DNA of 64,000 bases from Pseudomonas sp. KK4 (GCF_001984065.1 NZ_LYVP01000009.1:1-64000); one strand, 5' to 3'. Positions 40,398-56,703 are shown, counted from the first letter of the stretch. Notes: generated by a model not told the origin, from the letters alone. Numbers and translations are program-made.

Positions 40398-40963
40398 TGG
40401 CGCGGATCAATCTTCTACCCTGGCGCGAAGAGCTGCGCGAAGAGCGTCGCAAGCGCTTCCTGCTGATTCTGGCGGGCGTGTTGGTGGGCTCGGCAGGTGC
40501 CGTGCTGGTCGCCAACCAGGTGATCAACAGCGCCATAGACCGGCAGATTGCCCGCAACGATTACATCGGCAAACAGATCGTGGTGGTCGACGAGCGAATC
40601 AAACAGATCAGCGATCTCAAGGCTCGCCGCCAGCAGTTGGTCGAGCGCATGCGAATCATCCAGGACCTGCAAGGCAACCGCCCCATCAGTGGGCGAATTT
40701 TTGACCAGTTGGCGCGCACATTGCCCGACGGGGTGTATTTCACGGAAGTGAAAATGGCCGGTAAAACCTTGTCGATTGCCGGTGCGGCAGAATCGAACAA
40801 TCGGGTTTCCGACCTGATGCGCAATCTGGAAGCATCCGACTGGTTCGATGCGCCCAGCCTGACGGAGGTCAAGGCGACCACCGCCGGTCAATTGGATCAG
40901 GCCAACGTGTTCCAGCTGACCGTTCGTCAGACCCAGCCCGCAGCCGTGGAGGACGGGAAATGA
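40397..40963 (+). CDS. pilN: Type IV pilus assembly protein PilN
   Basis: An inner-membrane protein of 188 aa. The short cytoplasmic N-terminus INLLPWREELREERRK is the PilM-binding motif; one membrane helix (about 22-42), a coiled coil and a periplasmic ferredoxin-like domain follow. It pairs with PilO. It overlaps both pilM (1 nt) and pilO (4 nt). Confidence 0.96.
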
Positions 40964-41583
40964 GTCTGTCCGCATGGCTGGAGGGGTTGCGCAAGATCGA
41001 TATCAACGACCTGGACACCAATAACATCGGCTCCTGGCCGCCGGCGATCAAGGTGGTGGTGGGTGCTCTGGTCATGGTCCTGGTAATGGCCCTGGGCTAC
41101 AGCTTTTCCACCAGCGAGCTCGAAAATCAGCTGCATCTGAAGCGTGAAGAAGAGTCGACACTCAAAGAGCAATTTGCCAGCAAGGCGCACATGGCGGCGA
41201 ATCTGGAGCTCTACACCCAGCAGATGAAAGAGATGGAGAACTCTTTTGGCGTGCTGCTGCGGCAACTGCCCAGCGATACCGAAGTCCCCGGCCTACTGGA
41301 AGACATTACCCGTACCGGCCTGGGCAGCGGTCTGGAATTCGAGGAGATCAAGCTGCTGCCCGAGGTGACCCAGCCGTTCTACATCGAATTGCCGATCCAG
41401 ATCACCGTCACCGGCGCCTATCACGACCTGGCCACTTTCGTCAGCGGTGTGGCGGGGCTGCCGCGCATTGTCACCCTGCATGATTTCGACCTGGCGCCAG
41501 TCAGTCCGGAGGGTGGGCCCAAATTGCGCATGAGCATCCTGGCCAAGACCTATCGCTACAACGACAAGGGGCCGCAGCCATGA
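40960..41583 (+). CDS. pilO: Type IV pilus assembly protein PilO
   Basis: A 207-aa inner-membrane protein with a cytoplasmic segment (SLSAWLEGLRKIDINDLD), one membrane helix (about 28-47), a periplasmic coiled coil and a compact C-terminal domain. It forms the PilN/PilO alignment complex that contacts the PilP-PilQ secretin. It overlaps pilN and pilP by 4 nt each. Confidence 0.96.
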   Translation: MSLSAWLEGLRKIDINDLDTNNIGSWPPAIKVVVGALVMVLVMALGYSFSTSELENQLHLKREEESTLKEQFASKAHMAANLELYTQQMKEMENSFGVLLRQLPSDTEVPGLLEDITRTGLGSGLEFEEIKLLPEVTQPFYIELPIQITVTGAYHDLATFVSGVAGLPRIVTLHDFDLAPVSPEGGPKLRMSILAKTYRYNDKGPQP

Positions 41584-42107
41584 GCCCGATCAGCAGGGTT
41601 TGCCTGGCCTTGGTGCTGGCCGTCCTGGCCGGCTGCGGCGGCGATAGCGACTTCAGCGACCTGGACGCCTACATGAACGAAATGCGCCTGCGGGCGCCGG
41701 GCAAGATTGAACCAACGCCCACATTCCGGTCTTACCCGACATTCACCTACAACGCGGCCAACCTGCGCAGCCCCTTTTCGCGGCAGGTCCGGGTCGATCT
41801 GGCCGGCCAGAAGCACGGCTCGCGCAACGTCAAGCCGGACCCGAATCGGGTCAAGCAATACCTCGAGGGTTTCAACATCGAGCAGTTTGAAATGGTCGGC
41901 ACGATCTCCAATGCATCGGGCTCCTTCGCGTTGTTGCGCGGTGCGGGCGGGGTGCATCGGCTGAAAGTTGGCGATTACCTGGGGCGCAACGATGGACGGA
42001 TCGTCGCCATCAACGCTTCACAAGTCGATGTGGTCGAAATCGTCCCGGACGGCCAGGGCGCCTGGCTGGAGCGGCCGCGGACCATCCCTTTGAAAGAACA
42101 CTCATAG
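41580..42107 (+). CDS. pilP: Type IV pilus lipoprotein PilP
   Basis: A 175-aa lipoprotein with lipobox LAGC at about residue 19, a flexible linker and a C-terminal HR-type beta domain that contacts the PilQ N0/N1 domains. It links the inner-membrane PilNO complex with the secretin. It overlaps pilO by 4 nt and precedes pilQ by 13 nt. Confidence 0.96.
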   Translation: MSPISRVCLALVLAVLAGCGGDSDFSDLDAYMNEMRLRAPGKIEPTPTFRSYPTFTYNAANLRSPFSRQVRVDLAGQKHGSRNVKPDPNRVKQYLEGFNIEQFEMVGTISNASGSFALLRGAGGVHRLKVGDYLGRNDGRIVAINASQVDVVEIVPDGQGAWLERPRTIPLKEHS

Positions 42108-42120
42108 TGGAACTCGAACA

Positions 42121-44196
42121 ATGAACAGGATTTTCTCCACCCTCGGGATGTCGCTATGGATAGCGCTGCTGTCGCCGATGGTATACGCGGCCAACCTCAA
42201 GGCGCTGGACGTCGCTGCGCTGCCCGGGGACCGCGTCGAGTTGAAGCTGGCGTTCGATGCACCGCCGCCGACGCCCCGTGGCTACACCACCGAGTCGCCC
42301 GCACGGATCGCGCTGGACTTGCCGGGGGTGACCAGCCAATTGAAGAGCAAGACCCGCGACCTCGGCAGCGGCAATGCCCGAAGCGCGACGGTGGTCGAAG
42401 CCAATGACCGCACGCGGGTGATCGTCAATCTGACCCAGTTGACCCCCTACGACCTGCGTGTCGAAGGCAACAACCTGTTTGTGGTGATAGGGCAGGGAGC
42501 CAGGAGCACGGCATCCAGAGCGCCGGCTGCCGCGGTGGCTACCCCGGCTCCGGCCCGTGCCCCCGTAGCAAGCTCGAAAACCATCCGGGCCGTGGATTTT
42601 CAGCGCGGAACCCAGGGCGAAGGCAATGTGGTGATCGACCTGTCGGATCCCTCCATCGCACCAGAGATCCAGGAGCGCGAAGGCAAGATCGTGCTCGGCT
42701 TTGCCAGGACCCGCCTGCCTGAACCGCTGCGGGTGCGCCTGGACGTCAAGGACTTCGCCACGCCGGTGCAGTTCGTCAATGCCAGTGCCACCGGTGACAG
42801 GGCCACCATCACCATCGAGCCCAGCGGTGCCTTCGATTACTCGACCTATCAGACCGACAACAAGCTGACCGTCAGCATCCGGCCGATGACCGTCGACGAT
42901 CTGCAGAAACGCAATGCCAGCCGTCAGGCGTACACCGGTGAGAAGTTGTCGCTCAATTTCCAGGACATCGATGTGCGTTCGGTGCTGCAACTGATCGCCG
43001 ACTTCACCAACCTCAATCTGGTGGCCAGCGATACGGTGCAGGGCGGTATCACTTTGCGCCTGCAGAACGTGCCCTGGGATCAGGCACTGGACCTGGTGTT
43101 GAAAACCAAGGGCCTGGATAAGCGCAAGATTGGCAACGTGCTGCTGGTGGCCCCGGCCGATGAAATCGCCGCCCGGGAGCGTCAGGAGCTGGAGTCGCAA
43201 AAGCAGATCGAGGAACTGGCGCCGTTGCGCCGCGAGTTGCTGCAGGTCAACTATGCCAAGGCGGCGGACATCGCCAAGCTGTTCCAGTCCGTCACCAGTG
43301 CCGAGGCGAAAGTCGACGAACGGGGTTCTATCACCGTCGATGAGCGGACCAACAACATCATTGCCTACCAGACCCAGGACCGGCTCGACGAATTGCGTCG
43401 CATCGTGGCGCAACTGGACATTCCGGTGCGTCAGGTGATGATCGAGGCGCGGATCGTCGAGGCCAACGTGGATTACGACAAGAGCCTGGGCGTGCGCTGG
43501 GGCGGTTCGATCCAGAACAAGGGCAACTGGAACACCTCCGGCGTCAGCAACGGGGCCAACGGTTCAACGACCATCGGTACACCGGGCAGTACCAGTACCA
43601 ACTCGCCGTTCGTCGACATGGGCACCGCAGCCAACACCTCTGGCATCGGTATCGCGTTCATCACCGATAACGTCCTGCTCGACCTCGAACTCACGGCCAT
43701 GGAGAAGACCGGCAACGGCGAAATCGTCTCCCAGCCGAAGGTGGTTACCTCCGACAAGGAAACCGCCAAGATCCTCAAGGGCACCGAGATTCCCTATCAG
43801 GAAGCCAGCTCCAGCGGTGCCACATCGGTGTCGTTCAAAGAGGCTTCGCTGTCCCTGGAAGTCACGCCGCAAATCACTCCGGACAACCGGATCATCATGG
43901 AGGTCAAGGTCACCAAGGATGAACCGGACTACCTCAACAAAGTGCAGGATGTACCGCCGATCAAGAAAAACGAGGTCAACGCCAAGGTGCTGGTCAACGA
44001 CGGCGAGACCATCGTGATCGGGGGCGTTTTCTCAAATACTCAAAGCAAGGTTGTAGATAAGGTGCCATTTCTTGGCGATGTGCCGTATCTTGGCCGCCTT
44101 TTCCGGCGTGACGTGGTTTCGGAGAAAAAATCCGAGCTGTTGGTGTTTCTCACTCCGCGTATCATGAATAACCAGGCGATTGCTGTGAGTCGTTGA
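42121..44196 (+). CDS. pilQ: Type IV pilus secretin PilQ
   Basis: The outer-membrane pore for the pilus fibre. The 691-aa precursor has a signal peptide (cut after VYA), two AMIN domains (about 24-125 and 155-260) that bind peptidoglycan, an N0/STN domain (about 280-345), an N1/secretin-N domain and the secretin barrel with the VPLLGDIP-like loop ([14 protein letters not shown]) near the C-terminus. It completes pilMNOPQ and is followed by aroK after 4 nt. Confidence 0.97.
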   Translation: MNRIFSTLGMSLWIALLSPMVYAANLKALDVAALPGDRVELKLAFDAPPPTPRGYTTESPARIALDLPGVTSQLKSKTRDLGSGNARSATVVEANDRTRVIVNLTQLTPYDLRVEGNNLFVVIGQGARSTASRAPAAAVATPAPARAPVASSKTIRAVDFQRGTQGEGNVVIDLSDPSIAPEIQEREGKIVLGFARTRLPEPLRVRLDVKDFATPVQFVNASATGDRATITIEPSGAFDYSTYQTDNKLTVSIRPMTVDDLQKRNASRQAYTGEKLSLNFQDIDVRSVLQLIADFTNLNLVASDTVQGGITLRLQNVPWDQALDLVLKTKGLDKRKIGNVLLVAPADEIAARERQELESQKQIEELAPLRRELLQVNYAKAADIAKLFQSVTSAEAKVDERGSITVDERTNNIIAYQTQDRLDELRRIVAQLDIPVRQVMIEARIVEANVDYDKSLGVRWGGSIQNKGNWNTSGVSNGANGSTTIGTPGSTSTNSPFVDMGTAANTSGIGIAFITDNVLLDLELTAMEKTGNGEIVSQPKVVTSDKETAKILKGTEIPYQEASSSGATSVSFKEASLSLEVTPQITPDNRIIMEVKVTKDEPDYLNKVQDVPPIKKNEVNAKVLVNDGETIVIGGVFSNTQSKVVDKVPFLGDVPYLGRLFRRDVVSEKKSELLVFLTPRIMNNQAIAVSR

Positions 44197-44200
44197 TTCT

Positions 44201-44719
44201 GTGCGAAATTTGATTCTTGTAGGACCGATGGGCGCTGGAAAAAGCACCATCGGCCGGTTGCTGGCCAAAGAGCTGCGCTTGCCGTTCAAAGATTCCGATA
44301 AGGAAATTGAATTGCGCACGGGCGCCAATATCCCATGGATCTTCGATAAAGAAGGTGAACCGGGCTTCCGTGATCGCGAGCAGGCAATGATCGCCGAGCT
44401 GTGCGATTACGACGGAGTGGTATTGGCGACGGGCGGTGGCGCTGTCATGCGCGAAGCCAATCGTCGGGCACTTCATGCTGGCGGGCGGGTGGTCTATTTG
44501 CATGCTTCCGTCGAGCAGCAGGTCGGGCGCACCTCCCGCGACCGCAATCGACCCTTGCTGCGCACTGCCGATCCGGCCAAGACCCTGCGCGACCTGCTGG
44601 CAATCCGTGATCCGCTCTATCGGGAAATCGCCGATCTGGTGGTGGAAACCGATGAGCGGCCACCGCGCATGGTCGTGCTCGATATTCTCGAACGCTTGCA
44701 GCAGCTGCCTCCCCGTTAA
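44201..44719 (+). CDS. aroK: Shikimate kinase
   Basis: Phosphorylates shikimate in aromatic amino acid synthesis. The 172-aa product has the P-loop GPMGAGKST (8-16), shikimate-binding FKDSDKEIE and LATGGGAV, and the lid Arg region [13 protein letters not shown]. It starts with GTG 4 nt after pilQ, so aroK is likely on the pil transcript. aroB follows after about 150 nt. Confidence 0.97.
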   Translation: MRNLILVGPMGAGKSTIGRLLAKELRLPFKDSDKEIELRTGANIPWIFDKEGEPGFRDREQAMIAELCDYDGVVLATGGGAVMREANRRALHAGGRVVYLHASVEQQVGRTSRDRNRPLLRTADPAKTLRDLLAIRDPLYREIADLVVETDERPPRMVVLDILERLQQLPPR

Positions 44720-44870
44720 TGCGCAGCGCGAAATGCGCTATCCTCGGCGTCCTGCCACAACCGCTCAGGATTGTGGCGGATGGCTCTGGTGCGGCGTCAC
44801 ACCAGCAGATGCCACGGACTTTCGATAACTCAAGGCAGGACGCCTGATTCCATCTTCACTGTGGGGACAC

Positions 44871-45971
44871 ATGCAGACACTCAAGGTCGATCTAGGCGAG
44901 CGCAGCTACCCGATTCATATTGGCGAAGGTTTGTTGGATCGGCCCGAGTTGCTGGCCCCGCACATTCGCGGACGGCAAGTAGCGATCATCTCCAACGAAA
45001 CCGTTGCGCCGCTCTATCTTGAACGTCTGACCCGCAGCCTCGCGCAGTTCTCGGTGATTTCCGTGGTGCTGCCCGATGGTGAAGCGTTCAAGACCTGGGA
45101 AACCCTGCAGCTGATTTTCGATGGCCTGCTGACCGCACGGCACGACCGGCGCACCACGGTGATAGCCCTCGGTGGCGGTGTGATCGGCGACATGGCTGGC
45201 TTTGCGGCTGCGTGCTACCAGCGCGGCGTGGATTTCATTCAGGTCCCCACAACCTTGCTGTCGCAAGTCGATTCCTCGGTTGGCGGCAAGACCGGCATCA
45301 ACCACCCGCTGGGCAAAAACATGGTCGGTGCGTTCTATCAGCCGAATGTGGTGCTGATCGATACCGCCTCGCTCAATACCCTGCCGGCCCGCGAGCTGTC
45401 AGCCGGTCTGGCCGAAGTCATCAAATACGGCCTGATTTGCGACGAACCGTTCCTGACCTGGCTCGAAGACAACGTCGATCGCCTGCGCAATCTGGATCAG
45501 CAGGCCCTGACCTATGCCATCGAGCGCTCCTGCGCGGCCAAGGCAGCGGTGGTCGGTGCCGATGAAAAAGAGACCGGCGTGCGCGCCACGCTGAACCTGG
45601 GACACACCTTTGGGCACGCCATCGAGACCCATATGGGTTACGGTGTGTGGCTGCATGGTGAAGCGGTCGCTGCTGGCACCGTGATGGCTCTGGAGATGTC
45701 CGCGCGTCTTGGCTGGATCAGCGAGCAGGACCGTGATCGCGGCATTCGCCTGTTCCAGCGCGCCGGTTTGCCGGTCATCCCGCCGCAAGAGATGACCGAG
45801 GCCGATTTCCTCGAACACATGGCAATAGATAAAAAAGTGATCGACGGTCGCTTGCGCCTGGTGCTGCTGCGCCGCATGGGCGACGCGGTGGTGACCGACG
45901 ATTATCCGAAAGAGGTTCTACAGGCCACGCTGGGAGCGGATTACCGCGCTCTGGCTCAGCTTAAAGGTTAA
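44871..45971 (+). CDS. aroB: 3-dehydroquinate synthase
   Basis: Converts DAHP into 3-dehydroquinate with NAD and a divalent metal. The 366-aa product has the NAD-binding [14 protein letters not shown], the conserved [14 protein letters not shown], and metal ligands in [11 protein letters not shown] (Glu) and [10 protein letters not shown] (His). It forms the aroK-aroB-damX cluster also seen in enterobacteria. Confidence 0.97.
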   Translation: MQTLKVDLGERSYPIHIGEGLLDRPELLAPHIRGRQVAIISNETVAPLYLERLTRSLAQFSVISVVLPDGEAFKTWETLQLIFDGLLTARHDRRTTVIALGGGVIGDMAGFAAACYQRGVDFIQVPTTLLSQVDSSVGGKTGINHPLGKNMVGAFYQPNVVLIDTASLNTLPARELSAGLAEVIKYGLICDEPFLTWLEDNVDRLRNLDQQALTYAIERSCAAKAAVVGADEKETGVRATLNLGHTFGHAIETHMGYGVWLHGEAVAAGTVMALEMSARLGWISEQDRDRGIRLFQRAGLPVIPPQEMTEADFLEHMAIDKKVIDGRLRLVLLRRMGDAVVTDDYPKEVLQATLGADYRALAQLKG

Positions 45972-45981
45972 TAAGAAAGCG

Positions 45982-47577
45982 ATGACTAGTTTGCATGCCG
46001 ACGAGGCTTTCCTCGGCCATTACCAGTTGAACCATGACCCCTTTGCGCCACGGGTCCCTGGCTTCAAGTTTTTCCCGGCCCAGCGCAAACCGGTGCTCGG
46101 GCAGTTGCATCACCTGGCGCGCTACAGTCAGTTGCTGCTGGTGGTCACGGGCCCTCAGGGCAGTGGCAAGACGCTGCTGCGTCAGGCGCTGGTGGCCAGC
46201 ACCAACAAACAGTCGGTGCAGAGTGTGGTGGTGTCCGCCCGTGGCGCCGGCGACGCCGCAGGCGTGCTGCGCCAGGTCGCCCAGGCCCTGGATATTGCCC
46301 AGGCCGAGATTGGCGCCATCCTGGATCAGGTGGTGCAATTGGCGCTGACCGGCCAGGAAGTCTATCTGCTGGTGGATGACGCCGAGCAACTCGACGAATC
46401 GGCTCTGGAAGCCTTGATGGCGTTGGGTGCCGGTGCGCCGGAAGGGCGTCCCCATGTGTTCCTGTTCGGTGAGTCGTCACTGATCGCTCAGCTCGAAGCC
46501 TTGCAGCTTGAGGAGGAGCGTTTTCACGTCATCGAACTGCAGCCTTACACCGAAGAAGAGACCCGCGAATATCTGGACCAGCGGCTTGAAGGCGCGGGCC
46601 GGGGTATCGAACTTTTCACCGCGGATCAGATCTCTGATATTCACGAAAGCTCCGAGGGTTGGCCTGGCAACATCAACCAGGTCGCCCGCGATGCGATGAT
46701 CGAAGCCATGATTGCCAGCCGCTTAGCGGTCAAGCGTCCAAGTATGGGGTTCAATATGCCGAAGAAACACGTATTGGCGATTTCCGCCGTCGTCGTGGTC
46801 GCGGTAGCCGCCGCCTGGTTGATGCCAGGTCGCAGCAAGGCACCGACCACGGGTGCACCGGCCAATGAACAGGCGCAACTGCCGCTTGGCCAGGGTCAGC
46901 CGCAAGCGGGCGGTGCGCCGGCCGTCGAATTCGCCGGCAACACGCAGCCGATGCCATTGCCGTTGGTCGGTAATTCGCAGCCGGTCATGCGTGGCCCATT
47001 GGCCGAAGCGGCGGGCGGCATCACCGAGGGCGACGATGGCGTGCCGGTTGAGGGCTCCAGCCAGACGCCGCCGACCGTAACCACGACCGCGCCGCCTGTG
47101 GGCGTCCCGGCCGGTCCTGCCCCGACTCCAGCGGCCAAGCCGACACCGGCGCCGACCCAGGTCGCCACCGCCAAGCCTGCACCAGCCCCTGCGCCTGTGG
47201 CCAAACCGGCTCCAGCCCCGGCCAAACCCGCGGTTGTCGCCACTGCCAAGCCTGCCGAGAAGCCGGCCGCCGCACCCGCCAAAGCCGCTGGCGGTACCTG
47301 GTACGCCGGTCAACCGACCAGCAACTACGTTGTACAGATCCTCGGCACCAGTTCCGAGGCCACCGCCCAGAACTTCGTCAAGGAACAGGGCGGCGAGTAC
47401 CGTTATTTCAAGAAAGTGCTCAACGGCAAGCCGCTTTACGTCATCACCTACGGCAACTTCGCCAACCGCGATGCAGCCGTCACCGCCATCAAGGCCTTGC
47501 CAGCGAAGGTTCAGGCTGGTAAACCTTGGCCTCGCACTGTCGCCAGCGTCCAACAGGAACTGGCAACAACTCGCTGA
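45982..47577 (+). CDS. damX: DamX-like protein: ExeA-type AAA ATPase domain, membrane helix and SPOR domain
   Basis: A 531-aa bitopic protein. The cytoplasmic N-terminal half is an ExeA-like AAA domain with Walker A GPQGSGKT (57-64) and Walker B LLVDDAEQ (129-136). A membrane helix lies at about 263-281. The periplasmic part is a Pro/Ala/Lys/Val linker (about 285-440) ending in a SPOR domain (about 450-531, YVVQILGTSSEATAQNF). The aroB-damX neighbourhood and SPOR domain point to a division-site role, but E. coli DamX lacks an intact ATPase of this kind, so the symbol is by homology and position. Confidence 0.88.
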   Translation: MTSLHADEAFLGHYQLNHDPFAPRVPGFKFFPAQRKPVLGQLHHLARYSQLLLVVTGPQGSGKTLLRQALVASTNKQSVQSVVVSARGAGDAAGVLRQVAQALDIAQAEIGAILDQVVQLALTGQEVYLLVDDAEQLDESALEALMALGAGAPEGRPHVFLFGESSLIAQLEALQLEEERFHVIELQPYTEEETREYLDQRLEGAGRGIELFTADQISDIHESSEGWPGNINQVARDAMIEAMIASRLAVKRPSMGFNMPKKHVLAISAVVVVAVAAAWLMPGRSKAPTTGAPANEQAQLPLGQGQPQAGGAPAVEFAGNTQPMPLPLVGNSQPVMRGPLAEAAGGITEGDDGVPVEGSSQTPPTVTTTAPPVGVPAGPAPTPAAKPTPAPTQVATAKPAPAPAPVAKPAPAPAKPAVVATAKPAEKPAAAPAKAAGGTWYAGQPTSNYVVQILGTSSEATAQNFVKEQGGEYRYFKKVLNGKPLYVITYGNFANRDAAVTAIKALPAKVQAGKPWPRTVASVQQELATTR

Positions 47578-47583
47578 AGATTC

Positions 47584-47604
47584 GGCGGCCTTACCCAGGC
47601 CGCC
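47584..47604 (+). terminator. Stem-loop after damX
   Basis: GGCGGCC and GGCCGCC form a perfect 7-bp stem around TTACCCA, 7 nt after the stop codon. Only CTCTCC follows instead of a T-run, so termination efficiency is uncertain. Confidence 0.5.
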
Positions 47605-47789
47605 TCTCCCGGCACCTCAAAATTTCTGCAAGCGCATGCCGCCTCTTCAGGCCGCGTGCCTTGTGGTGTCTGCGTCACAGTAGTCTTTGAGTCGTTGCGG
47701 TCAAAATTAAAAAAGTTTTGACTAGCACAGCAGATCGCTTTAAACCTTTCACAAATGCGACATAGATTTGCGACATTTCGTCGTCAAAT

Positions 47790-47818
47790 TTGTGAGGCCA
47801 AGTGTCGGTGTGTACAAT
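47790..47818 (+). promoter_or_regulatory. Sigma70-type promoter of gltBD
   Basis: TTGTGA (47790-47795), a 17-bp spacer and TACAAT (47813-47818) give good agreement with the sigma70 consensus, about 110 nt upstream of gltB. A second candidate is TTGACT (47718-47723), 17 bp, TAAACC (47741-47746). The rest of the 350-nt intergenic stretch (47578-47927) is AT-rich and holds no gene that I can support. Confidence 0.55.
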
Positions 47819-47927
47819 GACCTCCCTTTTGCCCCCGCAAAGCTGGCGTACGTTCGGCGCGGATGGTAAGTGGTTGAATTGAAAAGAAATTTGCCTCGTT
47901 AAGGGGCAGCCTGGTGAGAAAGTGTCT

Positions 47928-52376
<4,449 letters not shown>

Positions 52377-52399
52377 TATGCGCCTGAAGAGTTTGATGA

Positions 52400-53827
<1,428 letters not shown>

Positions 53828-53859
53828 GCACCCGATCCAGACTTGAAATGCAGTGAAAA

Positions 53860-53949
53860 TGTGGGAGCGGGCTTGCTCGCGAAAGCGCTGTGTCAGGCAA
53901 CTGTAATGTCGACTGACACGACGCCTTCGCGAGCAAGCCCGCTCCCACA
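53860..53949. repeat. REP palindrome between gltD and hemE
   Basis: TGTGGGAGCGGGCTTGCTCG at 53860 is mirrored by CGAGCAAGCCCGCTCCCACA ending at 53949, 33 nt past the gltD stop. It is the same arm family as the one at 18744. Confidence 0.92.
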
Positions 53950-54005
53950 GTTGCTTTGTGGTGTTGCGAATGATGGGTTTCCCCGCGACAAATTGACCCG
54001 ATAGA

Positions 54006-54035
54006 CAAAAGGCGCGGCTCTTGCCGTGCCTTTTG
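54006..54035 (+). terminator. Bidirectional-type hairpin between gltD and hemE
   Basis: CAAAAGGCGCGGC, a TCTT loop and GCCGTGCCTTTTG form a 12-13-bp stem with one mismatch, closed by A4/T4. The T-tract is short. It may terminate gltBD transcripts that pass the REP, or it may be a leader hairpin of hemE. Confidence 0.5.
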
Positions 54036-54081
54036 CGTCGCGCTCTGAGAAAATGCCCGCACTTTTTTTCCGGATGCCGAC

Positions 54082-55149
54082 ATGACTGCCCTGAAGAACG
54101 ACCGTTTCCTGCGCGCCCTGCTCAAGCAACCTGTGGACGTCACCCCTGTGTGGATGATGCGTCAGGCCGGCCGCTACCTGCCTGAATACCGCGCCAGCCG
54201 TGCCAAGGCCGGCGATTTCATGAGCCTGTGCATGAACCCGTCGTTCGCCTGCGAAGTCACCCTGCAGCCGCTGGACCGCTATCCGCAACTGGACGCGGCG
54301 ATCCTGTTCTCCGACATCCTGACCATCCCCGACGCCATGGGCCAGGGCCTGTACTTCGAGACCGGCGAAGGCCCGCGCTTCAAGAAAGTCGTCAGCACCC
54401 TGGCCGACATCGAAGCACTGCCGATCCCCGATCCGCAGAAAGACCTGGGCTACGTGATGGACGCCGTCAGCACCATCCGCCGCGAACTGAACGGCCGTGT
54501 ACCGCTGATCGGCTTCTCCGGCAGCCCATGGACCCTGGCCACCTATATGGTTGAAGGCGGCTCGTCGAAAGACTTCCGCAAGACCAAGGCCATGCTCTAC
54601 GACAACCCGCAAGCCATGCACCTGCTGCTGGATAAGCTCGCGCAGTCGGTCACCAGCTACCTCAACGGCCAGATCATGGCCGGCGCACAGGCAGTGCAGA
54701 TCTTCGATACCTGGGGCGGCAACCTGTCGGCGGCGGCGTACCAGGAGTTCTCCCTGGCCTACATGAAGAAGATCGTCAGCGGCCTGATCCGCGAGCACGA
54801 AGGACGCAAGGTGCCGGTGATCCTGTTCACCAAGAACGGCGGCCTGTGGCTGGAAAGCATTGCCGACGCTGGCGCCGATGCCCTGGGCCTGGACTGGACC
54901 TGCGACATCGGCAACGCCCGCGCCCGTGTCGGCGATAAAGTCGCCCTGCAGGGCAACATGGACCCGACCGTGCTCTACGCCAAGCCGGAAGCGATTCGCA
55001 CCGAAGTCGGCCGCATCCTGGCCAGCTATGGCAAGGGCAGTGGCCACGTGTTCAACCTCGGCCACGGCATCACGCCTGAAGTTGACCCAGAACACGCCGG
55101 CGCCTTCCTGCGCGCGGTGCATGAGTTGTCGGCGCAGTATCACGAGTGA
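54082..55149 (+). CDS. hemE: Uroporphyrinogen decarboxylase
   Basis: Decarboxylates the four acetate groups of uroporphyrinogen III in heme synthesis. The 355-aa protein has the family signatures [16 protein letters not shown] near the N-terminus and [14 protein letters not shown] at about 142-155, and the catalytic Asp region [13 protein letters not shown]. It is a single gene with its own terminator. Confidence 0.97.
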   Translation: MTALKNDRFLRALLKQPVDVTPVWMMRQAGRYLPEYRASRAKAGDFMSLCMNPSFACEVTLQPLDRYPQLDAAILFSDILTIPDAMGQGLYFETGEGPRFKKVVSTLADIEALPIPDPQKDLGYVMDAVSTIRRELNGRVPLIGFSGSPWTLATYMVEGGSSKDFRKTKAMLYDNPQAMHLLLDKLAQSVTSYLNGQIMAGAQAVQIFDTWGGNLSAAAYQEFSLAYMKKIVSGLIREHEGRKVPVILFTKNGGLWLESIADAGADALGLDWTCDIGNARARVGDKVALQGNMDPTVLYAKPEAIRTEVGRILASYGKGSGHVFNLGHGITPEVDPEHAGAFLRAVHELSAQYHE

Positions 55150-55161
55150 TCACCGCCCAAT

Positions 55162-55193
55162 AAAAAACGCCCGGCCTATGCCGGGCGTTTTTG
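55162..55193 (+). terminator. Intrinsic terminator after hemE
   Basis: AAAAAACGCCCGGCC, a TAT loop and GCCGGGCGTTTTT begin 13 nt after the stop codon. Confidence 0.93.
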
Positions 55194-55208
55194 TATGTCG
55201 GAGAATCC

Positions 55209-55308
55209 GTAGGAGCGAGCTTGCTCGCGAAAAACCCGAGAGCGCCGAGGCGTATCAGGTGCCCAGCGTCATCGTTAACGACCATCGCGAGCATGCTCGC
55301 TCCTACAG
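55209..55308. repeat. REP palindrome between hemE and the MFS gene
   Basis: GTAGGAGCGAGCTTGCTCGC at 55209 is mirrored by GCGAGCATGCTCGCTCCTAC near 55306, with one mismatch between arms. It lies between convergent genes and ends 11 nt before the transporter stop. Confidence 0.9.
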
Positions 55309-55318
55309 GGGGGAGCGG

Positions 55319-56584
55319 TCAGGCCTTGACCTCGCCGAGTGGCGGCAACTTCGCCAACCTCAATGCCATCAACAACGCCACCACCAGCAACGAACCGATA
55401 AACAGCCCAATCCCGTTCCAGCCACCCAGGTGCCAGAAAAAGCCGCCCGCGGTACCGGCAATGCTGCCCCCGGCGTAATAGCAGAACAGGTAGAGCGACG
55501 ACGCCTGGCCCTTGGCCTTGATGGCGCGACGGCCGATCCAACTGCTGGCCACCGAGTGCGCGCCGAAGAAGCCGAAGGTGAATACCAGCATCCCGAAAAT
55601 CACCAGCGGCAGCGGCGTGAACATGGTCAGGGCCAGGCCGCCGATCATCAGTGCAATGGTGCTCCACAGCACTTTTCGCCGGCCGAGTTTGTCGGCCAGG
55701 GAGCCGATTTTCGCTGAGCTGTAGATGCCCGACAGGTACACGATCGAGAGCAGCCCGACGAAAGCCTGTTCCATGTGATACGGCTCGGCCAGCAGGCGAT
55801 AACCGATGTAGTTGAACAGCGTGACGAACGCACCCATCAACACGAAGGCTTCGAGGAACAGCAGCGGCAGGCCGGCATCACGAAAGTGCATGGTGAACCC
55901 GTCGAGCAGGCTGCGCGGATGCAGCGAGCGGGGGCGGAAGTTGCGCGATTCGGGGAGGATTTTCCAGAACACCGTCGCCGCGATCAGCGCCAGGCCACCG
56001 ATCACCAGCATCGCGGTGTGCCAACTGACGAAGTCGATCAACACGCCGGTGATCAAGCGCCCGCTCATCCCGCCGATGGCATTGCCGCCGATATACAGGC
56101 CCATCGCCAGGCCGATGTGCTGCGGGTGAATCTCTTCACTCAGGTAAGTCATGGCGACCGCCGCCAGGCCGCTCAATGACAGACCGATCAGCGCGCGCAT
56201 CACCAGCACGCCTTCCCAGCTCGGCATCATCGCGCTGGCCATGGTGCACAGTGCCGCGCAAAACAGCGCCGTTACCATCACCGGTTTACGACCGATCCGA
56301 TCGGAAATCGGGCCGGTGATCAGCAGGCCGATGGCGAGCATGCCGGTGGCCACCGAGAGAATCAGGCTGCTCTGCGCCGCATTGATGGAATATTCGTGGG
56401 ACAGCAGCGGCATCATCGGTTGCACGCAGTACAGCAACGCGAAGGTGGCAAAGCCGCCGCAGAACAGTGCCAGCACCGTGCGCATGAAAGCCGGCGTACC
56501 TTTTTCGATGTAGATATCCATCAGCTCGCTGACAACATCGGCGGGTGCAGCTTCATGGGCGAGTGGAGCAACGGCAGTTTTCAC
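55319..56584 (-). CDS. MFS transporter, YnfM-like
   Basis: A 421-aa, 12-helix major-facilitator protein. Motif A appears as GPISDRIGRKP between TM2 and TM3, with a weaker repeat SLADKLGRRKV in the second half. The N-terminal segment FATFALLYCVQPMMPLLS and the paired LysR gene recall E. coli ynfM/ynfL. The substrate is unknown; arabinose and drug efflux have both been suggested for relatives. The start is GTG at 56584 with GAGG 6 nt upstream. Confidence 0.88.
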   Translation of the reverse strand: MKTAVAPLAHEAAPADVVSELMDIYIEKGTPAFMRTVLALFCGGFATFALLYCVQPMMPLLSHEYSINAAQSSLILSVATGMLAIGLLITGPISDRIGRKPVMVTALFCAALCTMASAMMPSWEGVLVMRALIGLSLSGLAAVAMTYLSEEIHPQHIGLAMGLYIGGNAIGGMSGRLITGVLIDFVSWHTAMLVIGGLALIAATVFWKILPESRNFRPRSLHPRSLLDGFTMHFRDAGLPLLFLEAFVLMGAFVTLFNYIGYRLLAEPYHMEQAFVGLLSIVYLSGIYSSAKIGSLADKLGRRKVLWSTIALMIGGLALTMFTPLPLVIFGMLVFTFGFFGAHSVASSWIGRRAIKAKGQASSLYLFCYYAGGSIAGTAGGFFWHLGGWNGIGLFIGSLLVVALLMALRLAKLPPLGEVKA

Positions 56585-56631
56585 GGGGGACCTCGGAGGC
56601 GCTCGGCCGGGCAGGCAATGAAAAAAGCATA

Positions 56632-56662
56632 TAGCTGGCTAATGATTCAATCCAATATATTG
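56632..56662. promoter_or_regulatory. Palindromes in the MFS/LysR divergent promoter
   Basis: Two perfect small palindromes, TAGCTGGCTA (56632-56641) and CAATATATTG (56653-56662), lie in the 119-bp divergent region. LysR-type regulators bind such interrupted symmetric sites next to their own gene, so these are candidate operators. This is inference only. Confidence 0.35.
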
Positions 56663-56703
56663 TTCGACCTGTTTGATAGCTTTGACGACCTAATGGGGTA
56701 TTC

